Origin: Clostridia bacterium
GTDB taxonomy: Bacteria; Bacillota; Clostridia; Christensenellales; Borkfalkiaceae
Assembly: GCA_017397305.1 (NCBI GenBank)
Contig: JAFQJB010000019.1
Coordinates: forward strand, 1-51,121
DNA: 51,121 bases
Direction: 5' to 3'
Positions 7,335 through 16,820 of the stretch are shown here, one piece after another; the stretch's first letter is position 1; every line of letters starts with the position of its first letter. Both the position numbers and the translations under genes were made by a program. Below the pieces are notes generated by a model. The model worked only from the letters and a program-made list of their open reading frames with translations. It ran no database searches and was not told the DNA's origin.

Positions 7335-10300
7335 TTAAAAGTAACTTTCGGGCGGGGTACCAAACCTTTCGGTATATTCTTCTTTTGTTAAGAATACCCT
7401 ACGTGCCTTACTGCCTTCGTTTGCAGACACAAAGCCCATCATTTCCATCTTGTCAATAAGTCCACCCGCGCGGTTATAACCGATACCGAAACGACGTTGG
7501 AATTGAGAGATAGACGCCGACTGCGAATTAACCGCAAGCCACAATGCTTGCAAGAATAGTTCGCTAGGCTCGTTGCTATTGCCGTCATCCGCATCAGCAC
7601 CGCTTGGCGTGGGCTCTACCTTTGCCTTTGTTTCGTTATCCAAGTATTCTTGAACTTCGTCGTCAAAGTAAGCCTTATTCTTTTCCTTAATGTAATTTAC
7701 GATATTTGCAACTTCTTTACCGCTGATATACGCGCCTTGATAACGTTCGTAATCGCCCATAGAAGAGTTTTTATAAAGCATGTCGCCGTTACCCAAAAGT
7801 TTTTCGGCACCGCCACCGCCAAGTATGGTTGACGAGTCGGCATAGTTCATAACTTTAAGCGCAATTCTAGACGGCAAGTTAGCCTTAATCGTACCCGTGA
7901 TAACGTCGACTGAAGGACGTTGGGTTGCAAGAACCAAGTGTATACCAGCAGAACGAGATTTTGCTGCAATTCTTCTTATCTTTTCTTCTAAATCTTTTCT
8001 GCAAGCTTCCATAAGGTCGGCAAGTTCGTCGATAATGAACACGATTCTAGGAAGTTTGGGGATAGTATCGTTTGCAATTTGAGTGTTGTAGTCCTCAATA
8101 TTGCTTATCATACCACCGCATTCTGTAAACATTTCGTTACGTCTATTGGTTTCATCATAAGCCCATTGCAACAATGCGAGAGCACGTTTGGGCTCGGTGA
8201 TAATTTCGTCAACGAGCAAGTGCGGAATATGTTCGTACTTTCTAAATTCAACACTCTTGGGGTCTACCAAAACAAGTTTTAATTCTTCGGGGCTATATCT
8301 CATTAGTAAGCTTATAATCATTGTGTGAAGCGCAACACTCTTACCAGAACCAGTTGCACCCGCCACCAAATAGTGCGGACCTTTAGTGAGGTCGTCACTT
8401 ATAGCATTGCCAACGATATCTTTGCCGAGCGCAAACATCAAGGACGTGGGTTTAGATTGCTTTGAAGCAAGCGCTTCCATAACCTCTTTAAGCCCTACGG
8501 TAACCTTAACGCTGTTTGCAACCTCTATACCAACCAAGTTTTTGCCGGGGATTGGCGCTTCAATACGAACGCCGTCACGCACTGCAAGACGCATCTTTAA
8601 GTCGTCGTCATAGGCAAGCACTTTCTTTACCGAAATGCCCGCGGGCATCATAATCTCGTATCTAGTTATAGACGGGCCCTTAACGTAACTTTGCGGAATA
8701 GCACCTATATGGAACTCTTCCAAAGTCTTTTGGATAATTTCCATTCTTTCTTCGTGGTTATCCTTGTCCGCATTTAAGGGCAAAGAATAAGTTTCGAGCA
8801 AATCAAGTGGTGGACGATAGTATTTTCTATTGATAGGCGGTGCGGGTTTTTTGGGCTTTTCTTCCTCTACCACGGGTTCGGTGGGTTGAACGGCACTATC
8901 AAAACCAAAACCTGTCATTCTTCTTGAAGAAGAAAGGTTGTTATCCGCACTAACCCTACTCGTAAACGCATTGTCTTGCGGTTTTACCTGTTCCTCGGTC
9001 GACTCAACGATTTCGGGTTTAGGCTCAACGTTGTCGCCAAAAAGGTTGCGCATTCTTCTCGTACTGATAATGCTTTCGGCGGGTTTCTCTTCAACCACGG
9101 GAATATCGGGTTTTTTTACAGGCGGAACATCTTCCACCTTTTCGATAGGCTCTACCTTCTCTTCAACAATCGGTTCAAAAGTGTCTTTAACCTCTTCAAC
9201 TATTTCTTCCGTTTGTTCCTCTATCATAGGAATTTCAAACGTGCTTTCTTCTTGCTCAACAATAGGTTCTTGTTCGGGCACTGTTCTAAACGTTTCCTTT
9301 GCCTCAAACGTCGTGATATCGCTCATTCCATCGTCGGTAAAGTCTGCGTATCTTTGGAAGTTTAACGCGCTATTCTCCGCCGTGCCTTCTTTAGCAGGCT
9401 CGTCGTGCTCTAAGTGCGGGATAACCGTTTCTTCTTGCTCTTTAACCTCACTCTCGCGTTCTTGAACGTAGTCGGAAACGTTGGTTTGTTCGTTTTTACT
9501 AGTGAACGAGTAGGTATCTTCAAAAGTTTGCGAACTTATCTTTTCCACGTTGATTGCCGCGGGAGTTTTAATGTAGTCAAGTTTACTCTTAAACTCTTGA
9601 CTAATGGGCGGTTGCACGGTTGCTTTGGGTGTAGACGAACTTACAACACCAAGTCCGTTCTCGGCAAATTCTAGTTTTATAGAATAGTCTCCCTTTTCCT
9701 TTGCAATCTCGCGCTTATTTCTGGTAGCAAAATCGTTTGGGTTGTTGATAAATAGTTTTGCTTTGGCTTGAACTTTTTCGGGCACAACGTCGTCGATAGG
9801 ATATTCCTTTTCACCAACGATTGTAATGCCGTCGATAGTCAACTCTTCACCCTTTTTCTTCTTTACGAACGCACCCTTGAAAAAGCCCTTTTTCTTTTTC
9901 TCGGTCGGTTGCTTTTTGTTAAAGAAAATTTCCTTTCCGGTAAAGTAAACGCTTACCGCAAGCCCTATACCCACAACCACGTAACAGCCGACGTTGGTTA
10001 AAAGTGCGGGGAATACGTAGGTTAAAATACCAGCGAAAAGTCCACCCGCAGAACTGGTGGAAATACCGCTTTCGGCAACCTTAAAAGAGGTCGCTACGTA
10101 TGATGAAAAATTGAGCGACGAATAATTGCGCATAGTGATTGAGTGGGTTAAAATGGCAAGCAAACAAAAACTTACGGTCAAAAGAACTTTCTTCTTTAAG
10201 GTAAGCCCTGTTTTTTTGCCCGTTATAAGCACAACGCCAACAATAACAAGGTAAAGTAAAACCGCGTATGCAAAAACACCGAAACTGCCTAGAAAGAAAT

Positions 10301-10460
10301 AATTTATCCATCTACCCGGTTCGGAAAAAATCGCATCGCGAGTAATCAAGCAAACCAAACTTAGCGTTGCGAATAAAATTATCACCACGCCCATGGTTTC
10401 CCTAGTAAGTATAGACTTTTTTTGTTCTTTTTGGTCGTTTTTTCTGCCTAATCCGTTCAA
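7335..10460 (-). CDS. ftsK: DNA translocase FtsK/SpoIIIE
   Basis: 1041 residues. Four to five membrane helices lie within residues 20-180, followed by a long Glu/Pro/Val-rich linker (about 190-580). The hexameric motor has Walker A GATGSGKS (701-708) and Walker B RIVFIIDELADLM, and ends in a winged-helix gamma domain (SISQFQRRFGIGYNRA...). The protein pumps chromosomal DNA through the closing septum, either at vegetative division or into the forespore; sequence alone does not separate the two roles. It begins at TTG 10460 with GAGGTG about 5-6 bp upstream; no better ATG is nearby. It heads the operon ftsK-rimO-pgsA-cinA-recA. The linker is longer than in Bacillus SpoIIIE (787 residues total). 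Confidence 0.96.
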   Translation of the reverse strand: MNGLGRKNDQKEQKKSILTRETMGVVIILFATLSLVCLITRDAIFSEPGRWINYFFLGSFGVFAYAVLLYLVIVGVVLITGKKTGLTLKKKVLLTVSFCLLAILTHSITMRNYSSLNFSSYVATSFKVAESGISTSSAGGLFAGILTYVFPALLTNVGCYVVVGIGLAVSVYFTGKEIFFNKKQPTEKKKKGFFKGAFVKKKKGEELTIDGITIVGEKEYPIDDVVPEKVQAKAKLFINNPNDFATRNKREIAKEKGDYSIKLEFAENGLGVVSSSTPKATVQPPISQEFKSKLDYIKTPAAINVEKISSQTFEDTYSFTSKNEQTNVSDYVQERESEVKEQEETVIPHLEHDEPAKEGTAENSALNFQRYADFTDDGMSDITTFEAKETFRTVPEQEPIVEQEESTFEIPMIEEQTEEIVEEVKDTFEPIVEEKVEPIEKVEDVPPVKKPDIPVVEEKPAESIISTRRMRNLFGDNVEPKPEIVESTEEQVKPQDNAFTSRVSADNNLSSSRRMTGFGFDSAVQPTEPVVEEEKPKKPAPPINRKYYRPPLDLLETYSLPLNADKDNHEERMEIIQKTLEEFHIGAIPQSYVKGPSITRYEIMMPAGISVKKVLAYDDDLKMRLAVRDGVRIEAPIPGKNLVGIEVANSVKVTVGLKEVMEALASKQSKPTSLMFALGKDIVGNAISDDLTKGPHYLVAGATGSGKSVALHTMIISLLMRYSPEELKLVLVDPKSVEFRKYEHIPHLLVDEIITEPKRALALLQWAYDETNRRNEMFTECGGMISNIEDYNTQIANDTIPKLPRIVFIIDELADLMEACRKDLEEKIRRIAAKSRSAGIHLVLATQRPSVDVITGTIKANLPSRIALKVMNYADSSTILGGGGAEKLLGNGDMLYKNSSMGDYERYQGAYISGKEVANIVNYIKEKNKAYFDDEVQEYLDNETKAKVEPTPSGADADDGNSNEPSELFLQALWLAVNSQSASISQFQRRFGIGYNRAGGLIDKMEMMGFVSANEGSKARRVFLTKEEYTERFGTPPESYF

Positions 10461-10489
10461 AAGTACACCTCGTTTTCGTCGTCTTTTTA

Positions 10490-10518
10490 ATTATAGCAAA
10501 AATTAGCATTTTTTACAA
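10490..10518 (-). promoter_or_regulatory. Promoter of the ftsK-rimO-pgsA-cinA-recA operon
   Basis: TTGTAA (10513-10518), 17 bp, TATAAT (10490-10495) on the minus strand, about 30 bp before the TTG start. Confidence 0.72.
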
Positions 10519-10569
10519 TGCTTTAATAGAATATTTTTTAAAAATTTTAAACTATATATGCGCGCAAAC

Positions 10570-10603
10570 AAAAAGGCGCAAAAGCACCCCGCTTTTGCGC
10601 CTT
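10570..10603 (-). terminator. Terminator of the dgt-dnaG-rpoD operon
   Basis: A 13-bp perfect stem (10573-10585 with 10591-10603, core GGCGCAAAAGC) with a 5-nt loop is followed on the minus strand by TTTTTGTTTG. It lies 12 bp past the stop of the zinc-ribbon gene. Confidence 0.92.
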
Positions 10604-10615
10604 GATTTTGTTTTT

Positions 10616-11311
10616 TTAGTCTTGATATAAAAGCCTTCCACACTGGTCGCAATCTATAACTGCGCCACCTTTAAGTTTGTTAAGTTCTGACATAGGAAGT
10701 TCCATATTGCATGCCCCGCAAACGTTACCCCTTACCTTGTAAACGACGGGGTAAATCTTGCCCGCGCGCTTTTTAAGGTATCTTTCCATCAGTTCGGGGT
10801 CAACCTTTCCTTTAAGGTCGTTAAGTTCCTTTTCAACCGCTTCCTTTTCTTCCCTTACCGACTCTTTTAATTGGTTATACTTTTCCAAACCCTCTTTGTA
10901 TTGGGTTTGCGCAACCTTCGTGGTATTTTTAATAGAAGTATAATCTTTGATAACCGCTTGAATTTCAGCTAAAATCTTGTTTGCCTTTGCACCGAGAGAT
11001 TTTATCTTTGCGATAAGTTCGTCCACCTTTTTTATAAGGAAGGCAACTTCCTTTTCGTCCTCAGCCGAATTTAACGACTCTTCGATAACGGCTTGTTGTT
11101 CTTTAAGTTTAATTTGTTCACTTGTCGCTTGTTCGTAAGTAGCGATAAGTTCGCCCGCACGGTCGTCGAGCTTGTTAACGTTCTCTTCCACCCCTTCGAG
11201 ATATTTCTTTGCGGAAACAGCCTTTTTTCTGTCCTCGCTTTCGGCAAGCGTCTTTTCTATCTTTTTAAGTTTTGCATCTGCCGACTGATAATTAAGTAAT
11301 GCCTGAATCAT
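10616..11311 (-). CDS. DUF164/CT398-type coiled-coil zinc-ribbon protein
   Basis: 231 residues. Residues 5-180 are almost entirely charged heptad-like coiled coil. The C terminus forms a C4 zinc ribbon with C198-x2-C201 and C221-x2-C224. This is the COG1579 family, conserved in bacteria and often next to nif3/yqfO. It has been suggested to bind nucleic acid or act in flagellar/secretion functions in some species, but its role is not established. The start has AAAGGAGA 7 bp upstream, and the gene lies 12 bp after nif3. It is the last gene of the operon, directly before a strong terminator. Confidence 0.88.
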   Translation of the reverse strand: MIQALLNYQSADAKLKKIEKTLAESEDRKKAVSAKKYLEGVEENVNKLDDRAGELIATYEQATSEQIKLKEQQAVIEESLNSAEDEKEVAFLIKKVDELIAKIKSLGAKANKILAEIQAVIKDYTSIKNTTKVAQTQYKEGLEKYNQLKESVREEKEAVEKELNDLKGKVDPELMERYLKKRAGKIYPVVYKVRGNVCGACNMELPMSELNKLKGGAVIDCDQCGRLLYQD

Positions 11312-11323
11312 ACCAATTCTCCT

Positions 11324-12106
11324 TTACATAAATCTTTTATCTAAAAAATATTCCACTTCAATTTCCCCAGTGCACTTTTGGGAAATTTCTTGATAGAACT
11401 TATTAAAACCATATTGTTCACTGACGTAGTGCGGAACGATTAAAACCGCCCTACCGCACTCTATAAGCCCTTTTAAGACGTGGTGCGCAACGTCCGACGT
11501 AACGATTAAGTCCGCATCGGTAAGTCCACTTTTAACTGCGCTGAGTGCATTAGATGCCCCGCCACCGCAAAATGAAGCCACTTTCTTTACCGCGCCACTG
11601 CCGTATAGCAACAACTTGTTGCTGTTAAACGTTTGCTTTGCCTTCTCTTTTATTCGTTCGGCGGTGGTGTCGATTAAAAACTCTCTACCATACCCAATCC
11701 CAGAACAAAATTCGCTTATAATCTTTTGTTTTTTCGCACCAAGTCCTTCTGCCAAATAAAAGTCGATTCCCTTTTTTGTCATGTCTAAATTTAGGTGCAT
11801 AGAAACGACGTTCATGCCTTCCTTAACAGCAGTTAAAAGTGCACCCGTCTCGCCGTTTATATCGAGGTTTTTGATTGGCGTATAAATTGCGGGGTGGTGG
11901 GTTACTATGGTATCCGCACCAAACTCCTTTGCTCTTTTTACCGCCTCTACCGAAAGGTCGAGAGAAAAGAGCACCTTTTTTATTTTTGCACCGCTATCGA
12001 CTATAACGCCACTATTATCATAGTCGCCTCTCTTTATAGCCTCGTGGCTTATTTCCAAGGGGGCGTACCCCTCCAAAACTTGCATAAATTGTTTTAAGTT
12101 ATACAT
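11324..12106 (-). CDS. Nif3-like dinuclear metal-centre protein (YqfO/YbgI family)
   Basis: 260 residues, close to single-domain YbgI in length and without the insert that makes Bacillus YqfO about 370 residues. The metal site is visible: VTHHPAIY (H70, H71), the SLDL aspartate near residue 50, the glycine-rich CSGIGYG and CGGGASN segments, and the C-terminal VPHYVSEQ histidine and glutamate. The family is annotated as GTP cyclohydrolase I type 2 in some databases, on weak grounds. Its start lies 8 bp inside the end of trmK, a coupling also seen in Bacillus (yqfN-yqfO). Confidence 0.9.
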   Translation of the reverse strand: MYNLKQFMQVLEGYAPLEISHEAIKRGDYDNSGVIVDSGAKIKKVLFSLDLSVEAVKRAKEFGADTIVTHHPAIYTPIKNLDINGETGALLTAVKEGMNVVSMHLNLDMTKKGIDFYLAEGLGAKKQKIISEFCSGIGYGREFLIDTTAERIKEKAKQTFNSNKLLLYGSGAVKKVASFCGGGASNALSAVKSGLTDADLIVTSDVAHHVLKGLIECGRAVLIVPHYVSEQYGFNKFYQEISQKCTGEIEVEYFLDKRFM

Positions 12107-12740
12107 ATCTTTCCAACTTTTCTATTCTTGCTTGCATTTCCGCCCTACTCTCTTTTGGTAGAGAGTCGTTATTTAAGAACACCTTATACTTTTCAATCTC
12201 TTGATAAAGCATTGCCTTAAAATCGCCACCTTTTTCTAAAAGGTTTGTCCTTCCAAATTCTATTTCTTCTTGCGAAAGTTTATCTTCGCCCTTTTGCAAC
12301 AAAATCAAATTGTAATAAATACCGCTTGCAAAAAAGACGTAATCTTTTTCTATCCTATAACCCGCCTCAACGCACGCTACACGCACTTTATCGACGTTTT
12401 TCATGGGTTGCAAAACGAGGTTTTCGGGAAGGTGGGGTGCGTTTTTAACGATGGATATAATCTCTTCACCGCCCATACCTGCAATTAGTGCTAAGTCACA
12501 CTTTCCTACCTTTTCAAGTCCGTCACAAACGACGCTATCTACCCTGCCGTCTAAAATATAGCCCGACAAAAGTTCTCTCGCCTTTTGCAAACACTTTTCA
12601 CTTATATCCGAAATTATTGCCCTTTTGCACTTACCCGCCTTTAACATTGCAAGCGTCATATAACCGTGGTCGCAACCAACGTCGGCAAAGGTATCACAAT
12701 CGGGAAGGACGGAAAAAATTTCCGTAAGTCGCTTGTTCAT
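12099..12740 (-). CDS. trmK: tRNA (adenine-22-N1)-methyltransferase TrmK
   Basis: 213 residues with SAM-binding motif FADVGCDHGYMTLAML and the family motif IAGMGGEEI; the C-terminal part is a small coiled helix pair. TrmK methylates N1 of A22 in tRNAs such as tRNA-Ser in Gram-positive bacteria. The ATG overlaps the rpoD stop by 1 bp (TAATG), and nif3 begins within its last codons. The sigA-trmK-yqfO order is identical to Bacillus subtilis, which supports the call. Confidence 0.93.
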   Translation of the reverse strand: MNKRLTEIFSVLPDCDTFADVGCDHGYMTLAMLKAGKCKRAIISDISEKCLQKARELLSGYILDGRVDSVVCDGLEKVGKCDLALIAGMGGEEIISIVKNAPHLPENLVLQPMKNVDKVRVACVEAGYRIEKDYVFFASGIYYNLILLQKGEDKLSQEEIEFGRTNLLEKGGDFKAMLYQEIEKYKVFLNNDSLPKESRAEMQARIEKLERYV

Positions 12741-13870
12741 TATTTTTCTATATAGTCCTTTAAGCGTTTGCTACGGCTGGGGTGACGAAGTTTTCTAAGC
12801 GCCTTTGCCTCGATTTGACGGATACGTTCTCTCGTAACGTTAAATTCCTTACCAACTTCTTCAAGAGTTCTGGGTTTACCGTCGTCAAGTCCGTAACGAA
12901 GCCTTAAAACCTTTTCTTCTCTAGGGGTTAAAGTATCGAGAACACCGATGAGTTGTTCTTTTAGCATGGTGTATGAAACGGCGTCGGTGGGGGCTGCACT
13001 TCTTTCGTCTTCAATAAAGTCGGAAAGGTGGCTATCCTCTTCTTCACCAATAGGCGTTTCTAACGATACGGGGTCTTGGGCAATTTTTTGAATTTCCCTA
13101 ACCCTTTCTTCAGTTATATCCATTTCCTTTGCAATTTCTTCGGGGAGAGGTTCTCTACCGAGTTCTTGTAAAAGTCTTCTTGACACTCTAATAAGTTTGT
13201 TGATTGTTTCAACCATATGCACGGGGATACGAATGGTACGCGCTTGGTCGGCAATAGCACGGGTAATTGCTTGTCTTATCCACCACGTTGCGTAGGTAGA
13301 GAACTTAAAGCCCTTTTGATAGTCGAATTTTTCAACCGCCTTCATAAGCCCTAAGTTACCTTCTTGGATAAGGTCCAAAAACTGCATACCGCGCCCCATA
13401 TACCTTTTAGCGATAGAAACGACAAGACGAAGGTTTGCTTCGGACAAAAGCCTTTTTGCCGTCTCGTCACCTTCCATCATGCGCTTTGCAAGTTCGGTTT
13501 CTTCATCGGGTTGCAAAAGCGGAACCTTACCGATATCTTTAAGGTACATCTTGACGGGGTCGTCCATGCTGATTTCCTTAACAAGTTCGTCGTAAAGGTC
13601 CTTATCCCTTTCGTATTCGTTGACGATTTGAACGCCCTTATCCCCGAAAATTTTATAAATTTCTTCAAGTTGATTGGGGGTGGTGGGTGTTTTCTCAAGT
13701 TTGTCGAACAACTGAGCCGTGGTTATGCTTCCGCTCTTTTTGTACTCTAAAATAATATCGTAAACCAAAGTCAAAAGTTCTTCGGAAAGCGTTCCGTCGT
13801 CAACGGGGGCTTGCGCCTCCACTTGTTCTTGACCTTCCATTGAAGCCTTTTTCAAATCTTTCTCTGCCAT
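12740..13870 (-). CDS. rpoD: RNA polymerase primary sigma factor SigA/RpoD
   Basis: 376 residues, the usual size of Gram-positive SigA. A shortened region 1.1 lies at about 28-75. Region 2 includes [20 protein letters not shown] and the -10-reading segment [17 protein letters not shown]. Region 3 follows, and region 4.2 is [20 protein letters not shown]. It directs RNA polymerase to the TTGACW-17-TATAAT promoters found throughout this window. The start has AGGAGG 5 bp upstream. It lies 28 bp after dnaG in the classical dnaG-sigA operon. Confidence 0.98.
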   Translation of the reverse strand: MAEKDLKKASMEGQEQVEAQAPVDDGTLSEELLTLVYDIILEYKKSGSITTAQLFDKLEKTPTTPNQLEEIYKIFGDKGVQIVNEYERDKDLYDELVKEISMDDPVKMYLKDIGKVPLLQPDEETELAKRMMEGDETAKRLLSEANLRLVVSIAKRYMGRGMQFLDLIQEGNLGLMKAVEKFDYQKGFKFSTYATWWIRQAITRAIADQARTIRIPVHMVETINKLIRVSRRLLQELGREPLPEEIAKEMDITEERVREIQKIAQDPVSLETPIGEEEDSHLSDFIEDERSAAPTDAVSYTMLKEQLIGVLDTLTPREEKVLRLRYGLDDGKPRTLEEVGKEFNVTRERIRQIEAKALRKLRHPSRSKRLKDYIEK

Positions 13871-13898
13871 AATATCCTCCTGCGCCTCACCGCGCCCG

Positions 13899-15671
13899 TT
13901 AAATAAGTTTGTTTTTTTCTTTTAATAGTTGTGCCATTTCTTTGGCGTATTCGCGACGTTTTTCCGCATCAGTCTCTTGCGAAAATAAAGCCGTAAGTCT
14001 GTCTAGTTTTTTTGTTATCTTAGATAGTTTAAGCGTCTTTACGCAATCAAAGAAGTATGCGTTTTGGTCGAACGCTTTATTTTCATCCGTCTCTAGTCCC
14101 GCTATCCTCGAAATTTCTTCTGCGTATTCGTCGGGCAGTTCTTCGTATAAATCGTTAAACCTAATACGCTCTTTTGCTTGTTGCTTTGCTTTAATGTAGT
14201 TTTGTATCTCTATATGAGATGGTGCAACAAACTCTAGCCCACTTATATCCGTCTCTTCGGCAAAGTTTCGCCCAAACAAATACGAGGCGAGTATAAACCT
14301 TGAAGCAACTGCGACCTTGTCGCCCGCATCGTCGGTAAACTGCGTTACAACCGCCGTCGTCTCTTTTGGTTTTTCTTCAACTGAATAAAGTTCTCTCTTT
14401 AACGATTCAAAGGTCATCTTTGACACGTCTCTCACCGTTTTAAGTAAATCTTCTTGCTCTGCGGGTGAAGAACTTTCCCTTATAACCTTTATTGCGTTTT
14501 GAACGTATTTTCTCTTGCCGTCTACCGTATTGACGTCGTAGGTTCGTTTTATTAGGTCAAGCTTAAAGTCTATAAGCGGTTTAGCATCTCTAACAAGTTC
14601 TAAGTACCCGTCCGCCCCACGCGTTTTAACAACGTCGTCGGGGTCCATTCCGTCGGGCATAGCGATAACTTTAACCTCTAAGCCCTCTTCTGTCAGTATT
14701 TCTAGCCCACGAATAGCCGCCTTTTGCCCCGCAAAGTCGCCGTCGTAACTTATAAACACTTTGTCGGTATAGCGCTTTATAATTCGCGCTTGGTCTTTAG
14801 TGAGCGCCGTGCCCATACCTGCAACGACGTTGGTTATTCCCGCTTGGAAAAGTGAAATAACGTCCAAGTGACCTTCAACGACTATGGCACTATCTATACC
14901 CTTTTCGTTCTTAACTTTTTTAAGGTTGTTTAGGTTAAAGAAGGTTTTGCCCTTAACGAAAACCGCCGTCTCTTTGGTGTTTACGTACTTTTGCTCTTTA
15001 ATGCCGTCAATACGCCGTCCAGCAAAAGCAACCACGTTATTGAACTGGTCTATTACGGGGATAATAAGGCGTTTACCTAACCAGTCAAAACACCGCCCGT
15101 CCTTTTCGCCACAAGCACCGGACGCAACCATTTCTTCTTTTGTATACCCCTTTTCTTTTAGGTATCTCGGCAAACTATCGAAATCGAGTGAAGCACCCAT
15201 GCCAAACCGCGTTACCGTTTCACTGGTGAACTTTCTGCTCAAAATATACTCGACGTGCTTGTCCGCCTTTGGTGACTTTAGATTTTTAACGTAAAAGAGC
15301 GCAGTATCACGCAACAAATCTAATAGCCGTTGACGGAACCTCTTTTGCTCTTTTATCTTTTCATCGTCATATTTTACTTCGGGAAGGGGGATATGTGCGC
15401 GTTCTGCAAGGAACTTTACCGCATCGTTAAAATCGAGCGATTCAATTTCCATAATAAAGGTCAACACGTCACCGCTTTTATGACAGCCAAAACAATAGAA
15501 AAACTGGTCGGTCGAATTTACGGCAAAAGATGCCGTCTTTTCGTGATGAAAAGGGCACTTTCCCCAAAACGACGAACCGCGTTGTTCTAGGCGGACGTAT
15601 TTTCCTATTACGTCTACTATATCGTTTTTTGTTTTAAGCTCGTCAATGAACTTTGCGTCAAATCCTCTCAT
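13899..15671 (-). CDS. dnaG: DNA primase
   Basis: 590 residues. The N-terminal CHC2 zinc domain has C39, H42, C60 and C63 (CPFH...CFGC). The catalytic core includes the primase RNA-polymerase basic motif and the Toprim fold ([15 protein letters not shown], then [11 protein letters not shown]). The C-terminal region about 440-590 is the DnaB-interacting helical domain. DnaG makes RNA primers at the replication fork. The ATG at 15671 has GGAAG 6 bp upstream and abuts the dgt stop with no spacer, indicating an operon and probable translational coupling. Confidence 0.97.
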   Translation of the reverse strand: MRGFDAKFIDELKTKNDIVDVIGKYVRLEQRGSSFWGKCPFHHEKTASFAVNSTDQFFYCFGCHKSGDVLTFIMEIESLDFNDAVKFLAERAHIPLPEVKYDDEKIKEQKRFRQRLLDLLRDTALFYVKNLKSPKADKHVEYILSRKFTSETVTRFGMGASLDFDSLPRYLKEKGYTKEEMVASGACGEKDGRCFDWLGKRLIIPVIDQFNNVVAFAGRRIDGIKEQKYVNTKETAVFVKGKTFFNLNNLKKVKNEKGIDSAIVVEGHLDVISLFQAGITNVVAGMGTALTKDQARIIKRYTDKVFISYDGDFAGQKAAIRGLEILTEEGLEVKVIAMPDGMDPDDVVKTRGADGYLELVRDAKPLIDFKLDLIKRTYDVNTVDGKRKYVQNAIKVIRESSSPAEQEDLLKTVRDVSKMTFESLKRELYSVEEKPKETTAVVTQFTDDAGDKVAVASRFILASYLFGRNFAEETDISGLEFVAPSHIEIQNYIKAKQQAKERIRFNDLYEELPDEYAEEISRIAGLETDENKAFDQNAYFFDCVKTLKLSKITKKLDRLTALFSQETDAEKRREYAKEMAQLLKEKNKLI

Positions 15672-16667
15672 TTATAACTTCCAATTCTTCGGTATAAATA
15701 TTTCCCTAAATTTTCTTACCACGTATCCGTCGCTCATCGAAGAAATATAGTCGCACAAAATAACCGCTTCTTCTTCGCTGTCTAGCCTATTTTTATGAAA
15801 TTCCGGCAATGCCGACGGGGTTTTTTGGTAATATTCGTAAAGTGCGGTAAGCATTTTGTCCGCACGTTTTTCTTCGCTCATTATTCTATCGTCGTTATAG
15901 ACGTTATCGAACAAAAACTTTCTTAAGGTCATGGTCGCCTCGGCAACGTCAGTTTCCATTTCCACCTTATTTTTGCCGTCGCAATTTCTTAGTATGGACG
16001 ATAGCATAGTGTTTATTCTTTTACTTGAAGTGTCGCCCAAAAGTGCGATTGCTTCTTTTGGAAGGTCTTCTCTCTTTATAAACCCACTCTCAATCGCATC
16101 GTCAATATCGTGGTTTATGTAAGCGATTCTATCTGCAAGGCTAACCGCCCTACCCTCTAAAGTCATGGGTGAAGTGCCCATTTTGTGATTTATAATGCCG
16201 TCCACAACCTCTCTAGTAAGGTTAAGTCCCCTACCGTCGTTTTCCAAAAAGTCCACAACCCTACCCGACTGCTCGTTGTGTCTAAAGCCGTTGGGGTTAA
16301 GTTTATTAAGTATCCGCTCCCCCGAATGACCAAACGGGGTGTGCCCCAAATCGTGCCCCAAAGCAATTGCCTCGGTTAAGTCTTCGTTAAGGCTAAGTGC
16401 ACGCGCAATGCCCCTTGCCACTTGTGAAACGCCCAAAGTGTGCGTTAGGCGGGTGCGGTAATGGTCGCCTTCCGGCGAAAAGAAAACTTGCGTTTTGTTT
16501 TTTAGGCGTCTAAATGCCTTACAGTGAATAATTCTATCCCTATCCCTTTGAAAGTCGGTACGCATAACGCACGGCTCTTCGGCACGCAGTCTACCGATAG
16601 TATCCTTAGACTTTTTTGCGTAGGGCGATAAGAACATTTCTTCAATTTTCAAAGTTTTATCTTTCAT
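15672..16667 (-). CDS. dgt: Deoxyguanosinetriphosphate triphosphohydrolase-like HD protein
   Basis: 331 residues from ATG 16667. The HD phosphohydrolase core is intact: TRLTHTLGVSQVARGIAR, HDLGHTPFGHSGE, and NHKMGTS further on. Dgt-type enzymes cleave dNTPs to deoxynucleosides and triphosphate. I prefer the ATG at 16667 because GGAG lies 6 bp upstream and the protein then starts MKDKTLKIEEMFLSPYA, as family members do; an in-frame TTG at 16694 has no ribosome site. It is the first gene of the dgt-dnaG-rpoD-trmK-nif3-zinc-ribbon operon, an order common in Clostridia. I could not find a convincing promoter in the AT-rich 150 bp upstream. Confidence 0.93.
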   Translation of the reverse strand: MKDKTLKIEEMFLSPYAKKSKDTIGRLRAEEPCVMRTDFQRDRDRIIHCKAFRRLKNKTQVFFSPEGDHYRTRLTHTLGVSQVARGIARALSLNEDLTEAIALGHDLGHTPFGHSGERILNKLNPNGFRHNEQSGRVVDFLENDGRGLNLTREVVDGIINHKMGTSPMTLEGRAVSLADRIAYINHDIDDAIESGFIKREDLPKEAIALLGDTSSKRINTMLSSILRNCDGKNKVEMETDVAEATMTLRKFLFDNVYNDDRIMSEEKRADKMLTALYEYYQKTPSALPEFHKNRLDSEEEAVILCDYISSMSDGYVVRKFREIFIPKNWKL

Positions 16668-16783
16668 CTTTTTCTCCGCAAGTTTTTTCAACACATAGTA
16701 ATACTAAATAAAATCCAAAAATCCTTTTTTAGTTTGAAAATAATTTAAATATTTTTAAATAATATATATTTTAAGCATTCGGC

Positions 16784-16815
16784 AAAAGCAAAAGCGCACC
16801 TTTTGGCACGCTTTT
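16784..16815 (-). terminator. Terminator of uvrB-uvrA
   Basis: Arms 16790-16800 and 16805-16815 form an 11-bp stem with two G-U pairs around a 4-nt loop. On the minus strand it ends in CGCTTTTGCTTTTG. It starts 6 bp after the uvrA stop. Confidence 0.75.
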
Positions 16816-16820
16816 TATCA

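Noticed and set aside
8938..9465. 175-residue plus-strand reading frame opposite the ftsK linker
   Set aside because: Low-complexity Ser/Thr-rich antisense of the Glu/Val-rich linker; no promoter or ribosome site.
16668..16783. Promoter of the dgt-dnaG-rpoD operon
   Set aside because: The region is AT-rich with several partial -10-like hexamers but no -35/-10 pair at proper spacing that I can defend.
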